A DNA stretch of 14,105 nucleotides. Origin: Bacillota bacterium (GTDB lineage: Bacteria > Bacillota > Clostridia > UBA1381). This document shows, in pieces, positions 11,668 through 14,105 of the stretch. The first letter of the stretch is position 1, and each line of letters begins with the position of its first letter. The stretch covers positions 1 to 14,105 of the forward strand of contig JAJPXA010000131.1 of the NCBI GenBank assembly GCA_021205715.1, in the 5' to 3' direction. The translations under genes were made by a program, and so were the position numbers. The notes under the pieces were generated by a model that had not been told where the DNA came from, did not search any database, and worked only from the letters and a program-made list of their open reading frames with translations.

Positions 11668-12513
11668 TTATTGTTTTTCTTCAAGCCACTTTAATTTTTG
11701 CGCGCAGGCGTGACTCATTATTTTTTCAAGCTCCGCGCGGTCGCTGTTGTCGACGGCAACGGCGATTTTCTCAAGGCTCGCCTCCATCTCGCGTATGCGC
11801 TTTGACAGCTCCGTTTTGTTCTCGACGAAAAGCTCGCTCCACATAACCTCGTTTATCTTTGCCACGCGGGTGCAGTCGCGAAGCGACCCCGCGCTGAAAA
11901 ACGTCGAGCGCTCAATCATAGGATTGTCGCAAAGCGCCACCGCCACGACGTGCATAAGCTGAGATGTGTACGCGATAATCGCGTCATGTTCCTTGGGCGT
12001 TGTCGTAACGACGTGTCGGCAGCCGATATACTCTGCCAACTCGCGCACAAGCGCTATGCTTTCCGGTTTGTTTTTTTCGGTCGGCGTCATTATAAACGAC
12101 GCTTTCTCGAAAAGCGTGTCGGTCGACGATTTATAGCCTCCTACCTCGCGTCCCGCCATCGGGTGCGCCCCGACGAAATCAACGGTGTCGGGCAGGATTT
12201 TGCCCAATTCCTCAACCATAAACTCCTTTACGCCCGAAACGTCGGTTATCACCGCGCCGTCCTTTAAATATGTCAGGTTGTCCCGAATAATGTCCACATT
12301 GAGCTGCGGGTATAGGCATAAAATAATCAAATCCGCGCCGTCCATCGCCTCCGACGGCGACTGCGTGCCTGTGTCTATAACGCCGTCGCGAAGAGCCAAA
12401 TCAAGCGATTCCTTTGAGCGGTTGTACGCGGCAATCTCGCAATCGTGAAATCCGCGCAAACGCCTCGCGACAGAGCCGCCTATCAATCCCAAGCCTATTA
12501 TTGCTGTTTTCAT
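11668..12513 (-). CDS. tyrA: Prephenate dehydrogenase
   Basis: 281 residues. It oxidises and decarboxylates prephenate (or arogenate) in tyrosine synthesis. The Rossmann motif GLGLIGG is at 7-13; the second strand ends AAYNRS (28-33) with Asn rather than the acidic residue typical of NAD users, which hints at NADP preference. The catalytic region GAHPMAGRE (115-123) contains His117, and SQLMH (184-188) replaces the usual SQLPH. There is no fused chorismate mutase and no C-terminal ACT domain, so feedback control by tyrosine is not obvious. ATG 12513 has GGAGG 6 bases upstream and lies 18 bases after the rho stop, so it is co-transcribed with rho. No other aromatic-pathway gene is nearby. Confidence 0.95.
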   Translation of the reverse strand: MKTAIIGLGLIGGSVARRLRGFHDCEIAAYNRSKESLDLALRDGVIDTGTQSPSEAMDGADLIILCLYPQLNVDIIRDNLTYLKDGAVITDVSGVKEFMVEELGKILPDTVDFVGAHPMAGREVGGYKSSTDTLFEKASFIMTPTEKNKPESIALVRELAEYIGCRHVVTTTPKEHDAIIAYTSQLMHVVAVALCDNPMIERSTFFSAGSLRDCTRVAKINEVMWSELFVENKTELSKRIREMEASLEKIAVAVDNSDRAELEKIMSHACAQKLKWLEEKQ

Positions 12514-12531
12514 ATGTCGCCTCCGTTATAA

Positions 12532-13596
12532 TTATTTTTTGCTGTATGTGCTGAGGAAGAAATCAAAGAACTCCTCGTTATTCTTGGTGTTTTTCAAGGT
12601 TTTTATAATCTGACCGACAGATTCGGCAAAAGAGCTGTGCGAAAGCTCCTTTCTTATTATTTTGCTTACCTCAAGCTCCTTTTCCGAGAGTAAGTCCTCC
12701 TCGCGTCGGGTGCTTGACTTTAAAATATCGACCGCAGGAAAAACGCGCTTTTCCTGCAAGGTTCTGTCAAGCTTAACCTCCATATTGCCGGTGCCTTTAA
12801 ACTCCTCGAATATAACCTCGTCCATTTTGCTGCCCGTTTCCACAAGCGCCGTCGCGACAATGGTAAGACTGCCGCCCTCTTCAATGTTTCTCGCCGCGCC
12901 GAAAAACTTCTTCGGCTTATAAAGTGAATACGCGTCAAGTCCGCCCGAAAGCGTTCGTCCGGTCGGCAGGATGGTCTGATTGTACGCGCGCGCAAGACGC
13001 GTAATCGAGTCGAGCAATATAACTACATCCTTTTTCTGCTCTACTAAGCGCATTGCCCTCTCAAGCACAATTTCCGCCGCCTTGCAGTGACTTTCGCTCG
13101 GCTGGTCAAAGGTAGAATAAATCACGTCGCCGTTTAGCGAGCGTTTTATATCCGTGACCTCCTCCGGACGCTCGTCTATCAAAAGAACTATCAGCTTTAT
13201 ATCCGGATAATTCGTTTCGATAGAATGCGCGAGCTGCTTTAAAATCGTGGTTTTACCCGCTTTGGGGGGCGCGACAATCATAGCGCGCTGACCCTTGCCT
13301 ATCGGCGCGATAAAGTCAAAAAGCCGCGCGGCGGTGTTATCTCGCTCGCCGGTGTCAAGATGAAGCTTCTCCGTCGGGTAAATCGGCGTAAGTTTCTCAA
13401 ACGGGCGGCGGCGCAGCGCCACGGACAGCGGGTCGCCGTTTATCGTTTTTACAAACAGAAGCGGCGAAAATTTATCGTCCTGCGTCGGACGCATATCGCC
13501 GACAATCTCATCGCCGGTTTTAAGGTTAAATCTGCGTATCTGCGTGGGCGAAACGTAAATGTCGTTTGCTCCCGGGGCGTAATTTTCAAAGCGCAA
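12532..13596 (-). CDS. Rho C-terminal fragment (354 residues, possible TTG re-initiation)
   Basis: Downstream open frame from TTG 13596 to TAA 12532. It holds most of the OB fold, including IYVSPTQIRRFNLKTGD, and the whole ATPase. The TTG lies 6 bases past the internal TAA and AGGAGG lies 11 bases before it, so coupled re-initiation is possible. The missing first OB strand and the lost aromatic residue would weaken primary-site RNA binding even if this protein is made. Confidence 0.6.
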   Translation of the reverse strand: MRFENYAPGANDIYVSPTQIRRFNLKTGDEIVGDMRPTQDDKFSPLLFVKTINGDPLSVALRRRPFEKLTPIYPTEKLHLDTGERDNTAARLFDFIAPIGKGQRAMIVAPPKAGKTTILKQLAHSIETNYPDIKLIVLLIDERPEEVTDIKRSLNGDVIYSTFDQPSESHCKAAEIVLERAMRLVEQKKDVVILLDSITRLARAYNQTILPTGRTLSGGLDAYSLYKPKKFFGAARNIEEGGSLTIVATALVETGSKMDEVIFEEFKGTGNMEVKLDRTLQEKRVFPAVDILKSSTRREEDLLSEKELEVSKIIRKELSHSSFAESVGQIIKTLKNTKNNEEFFDFFLSTYSKK

Positions 13597-13602
13597 AAAG
13601 CC

Positions 13603-13947
13603 TTAGCCCTCCTGCATTAAGTCCAAAACGCCGCACACCTCTATAACGTCCGCGGGGCGCTCGCGCTTTTTTTGCCGAGGGTCGTAATTTTGCCTTTGCG
13701 GCGCGGCGGCGTGCGTGTTTTTCACGTTTTCGGATTCCTCAAGCTCGGAGCTTAGCTGCGCTTCCGTTTCCTCTATTTTTTTGCGTTCCTTTTCGATTTT
13801 CTCCCGCTCAAGCTCCTGCATTCTGTCCATAATCAGCGTGATAAGATCGCCCTTGTTCAGCGCCGAGAATTTTTTAAGGTCCAATCCCTGTGCGATTTGC
13901 TTAAGTTCTTCCTTGGTTTTGTGTTCAAAAACAACTCTGTCCTCCAT
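13603..13947 (-). CDS. Rho N-terminal fragment (114 residues, ends at the internal TAA)
   Basis: Upstream product if the internal TAA is a real stop: helical N-terminal domain, charged coil and only the first strand of the OB fold (VIEVCGVLDLMQEG). It lacks a complete RNA-binding domain and all of the ATPase, so alone it could not act as Rho. Confidence 0.6.
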   Translation of the reverse strand: MEDRVVFEHKTKEELKQIAQGLDLKKFSALNKGDLITLIMDRMQELEREKIEKERKKIEETEAQLSSELEESENVKNTHAAAPQRQNYDPRQKKRERPADVIEVCGVLDLMQEG

Positions 13948-14012
13948 AGACACTCTCCTTAACTTTTGTTGTTAAATTTTAATGTTACAAGCTTTGCTGA
14001 ATTTTTAAATGG

Positions 14013-14041
14013 ATTATACAGAAATTTTGTTAAATCCTAAA
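14013..14041 (-). promoter_or_regulatory. rho: Probable rho promoter
   Basis: Minus-strand -10 TATAAT (plus 14013-14018) preceded directly by TG; a weak -35 TTTAGG (plus 14036-14041) lies 17 bases upstream. The leader to the rho ATG would be about 60 bases. The weak -35 makes this less certain than the other promoters. Confidence 0.55.
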
Positions 14042-14060
14042 GCTGCATAATTTAAATAGC

Positions 14061-14081
14061 GTTTAAATTGAAAATTTAAAC
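14061..14081. repeat. Perfect AT-rich inverted repeat upstream of the rho promoter
   Basis: GTTTAAATT / AATTTAAAC, a 9-bp stem around a 3-base GAA centre, about 20 bases upstream of the proposed -35 box. A related AATTTAAAT lies just before it (14049-14057), and AAATCCTAAA-like words flank it on both sides (near 14032 and 14085). It may be a regulator site, an upstream activating A/T element, or a hairpin ending a gene beyond the window. Confidence 0.55.
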
Positions 14082-14105
14082 CTAAAATCCTAAATATCCC
14101 AAATC

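Larger units (their letters stand above)
12532..13947 (-). pseudogene. rho: Transcription termination factor Rho, interrupted by an in-frame TAA
   Basis: 472 codons in one frame, apart from TAA at plus 13603-13605 (codon 115). Order: N-terminal helical domain (1-45), charged coil (45-75), RNA-binding OB fold (about 100-175), and RecA-type ATPase with Walker A APPKAGKTT (226-234), Walker B VVILLDS (308-314) and the intact secondary RNA-site region. The stop falls in what should read DLMQEG-[Y/F]-GFLR, the place of the aromatic residue equivalent to E. coli Phe62 in the primary RNA site. TAT or TAC to TAA is one substitution. Everything downstream is in frame and well conserved, so any loss is recent, or the gene is still expressed by readthrough or re-initiation, or the base is an error. 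ATG 13947 is the start (AAGGAG 7 bases upstream; GTG 13953 is too close to it). tyrA follows by 18 bases. Confidence 0.88.

Noticed and set aside
12532..13947. Reassignment of TAA to a sense codon
   Set aside because: TAA ends most of the other genes here at the expected family lengths, so a genome-wide change does not fit; the rho stop is a local event.

Overview
The window reads as chromosomal DNA of a Clostridia-type member of the Bacillota, probably an uncultured anaerobe. The grounds are strong AGGAGG-type ribosome binding sites about 7 bases from starts, near-consensus sigma-A promoters with 17-base spacers, TTG and GTG starts, T-rich intrinsic terminators, and the gene set (comEC-holA, a YkvI-type transporter, an SH3/NlpC-P60 wall hydrolase, larB-larE). 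I cannot place it to a genus.

Layout. (1) Positions 1-504 hold the 3' end of the manganese exporter gene mntP (+). (2) Positions 505-1336 hold a four-gene tRNA operon on the minus strand, transcribed Pro(TGG), Val(TAC), Thr(TGT), Tyr(GTA), with its own promoter and a duplicated terminator. It carries two small insert-like duplications, one after tRNA-Tyr and one after tRNA-Pro. Each leaves an orphan tRNA 3' end about 148 bp away from the intact one, and both share a 53-bp core with a perfect hairpin. (3) Positions 1367-3724 carry two minus-strand envelope genes: a YkvI-like membrane protein and a secreted SH3-SH3-NlpC/P60 hydrolase with a perfect consensus promoter surrounded by an 18-bp repeat present three times. 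(4) Positions 4072-9704 form one plus-strand transcription unit with a clear promoter and terminator: comEC, holA, larB, larE and a flavin-binding split-barrel protein. (5) Positions 9741-13947 are a minus-strand run transcribed rho, tyrA, queF, GH1 beta-glucosidase, convergent with (4) at a shared terminator.

How the genes fit together. The plus-strand operon joins DNA uptake/replication genes (comEC, holA) with two of the enzymes that build the nickel-pincer nucleotide cofactor of lactate racemase-type enzymes; larC and larA are not in the window. The minus-strand run mixes housekeeping (rho), tyrosine synthesis (tyrA), queuosine precursor synthesis (queF) and sugar use (beta-glucosidase).

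The two most unusual observations are the tRNA-end repeat element and the state of rho. The rho reading frame is complete and well conserved but is broken by one in-frame TAA, exactly where an aromatic RNA-contacting residue should be. This could be a point mutation, a base-calling error, readthrough, or a split gene re-initiated at a TTG six bases later.
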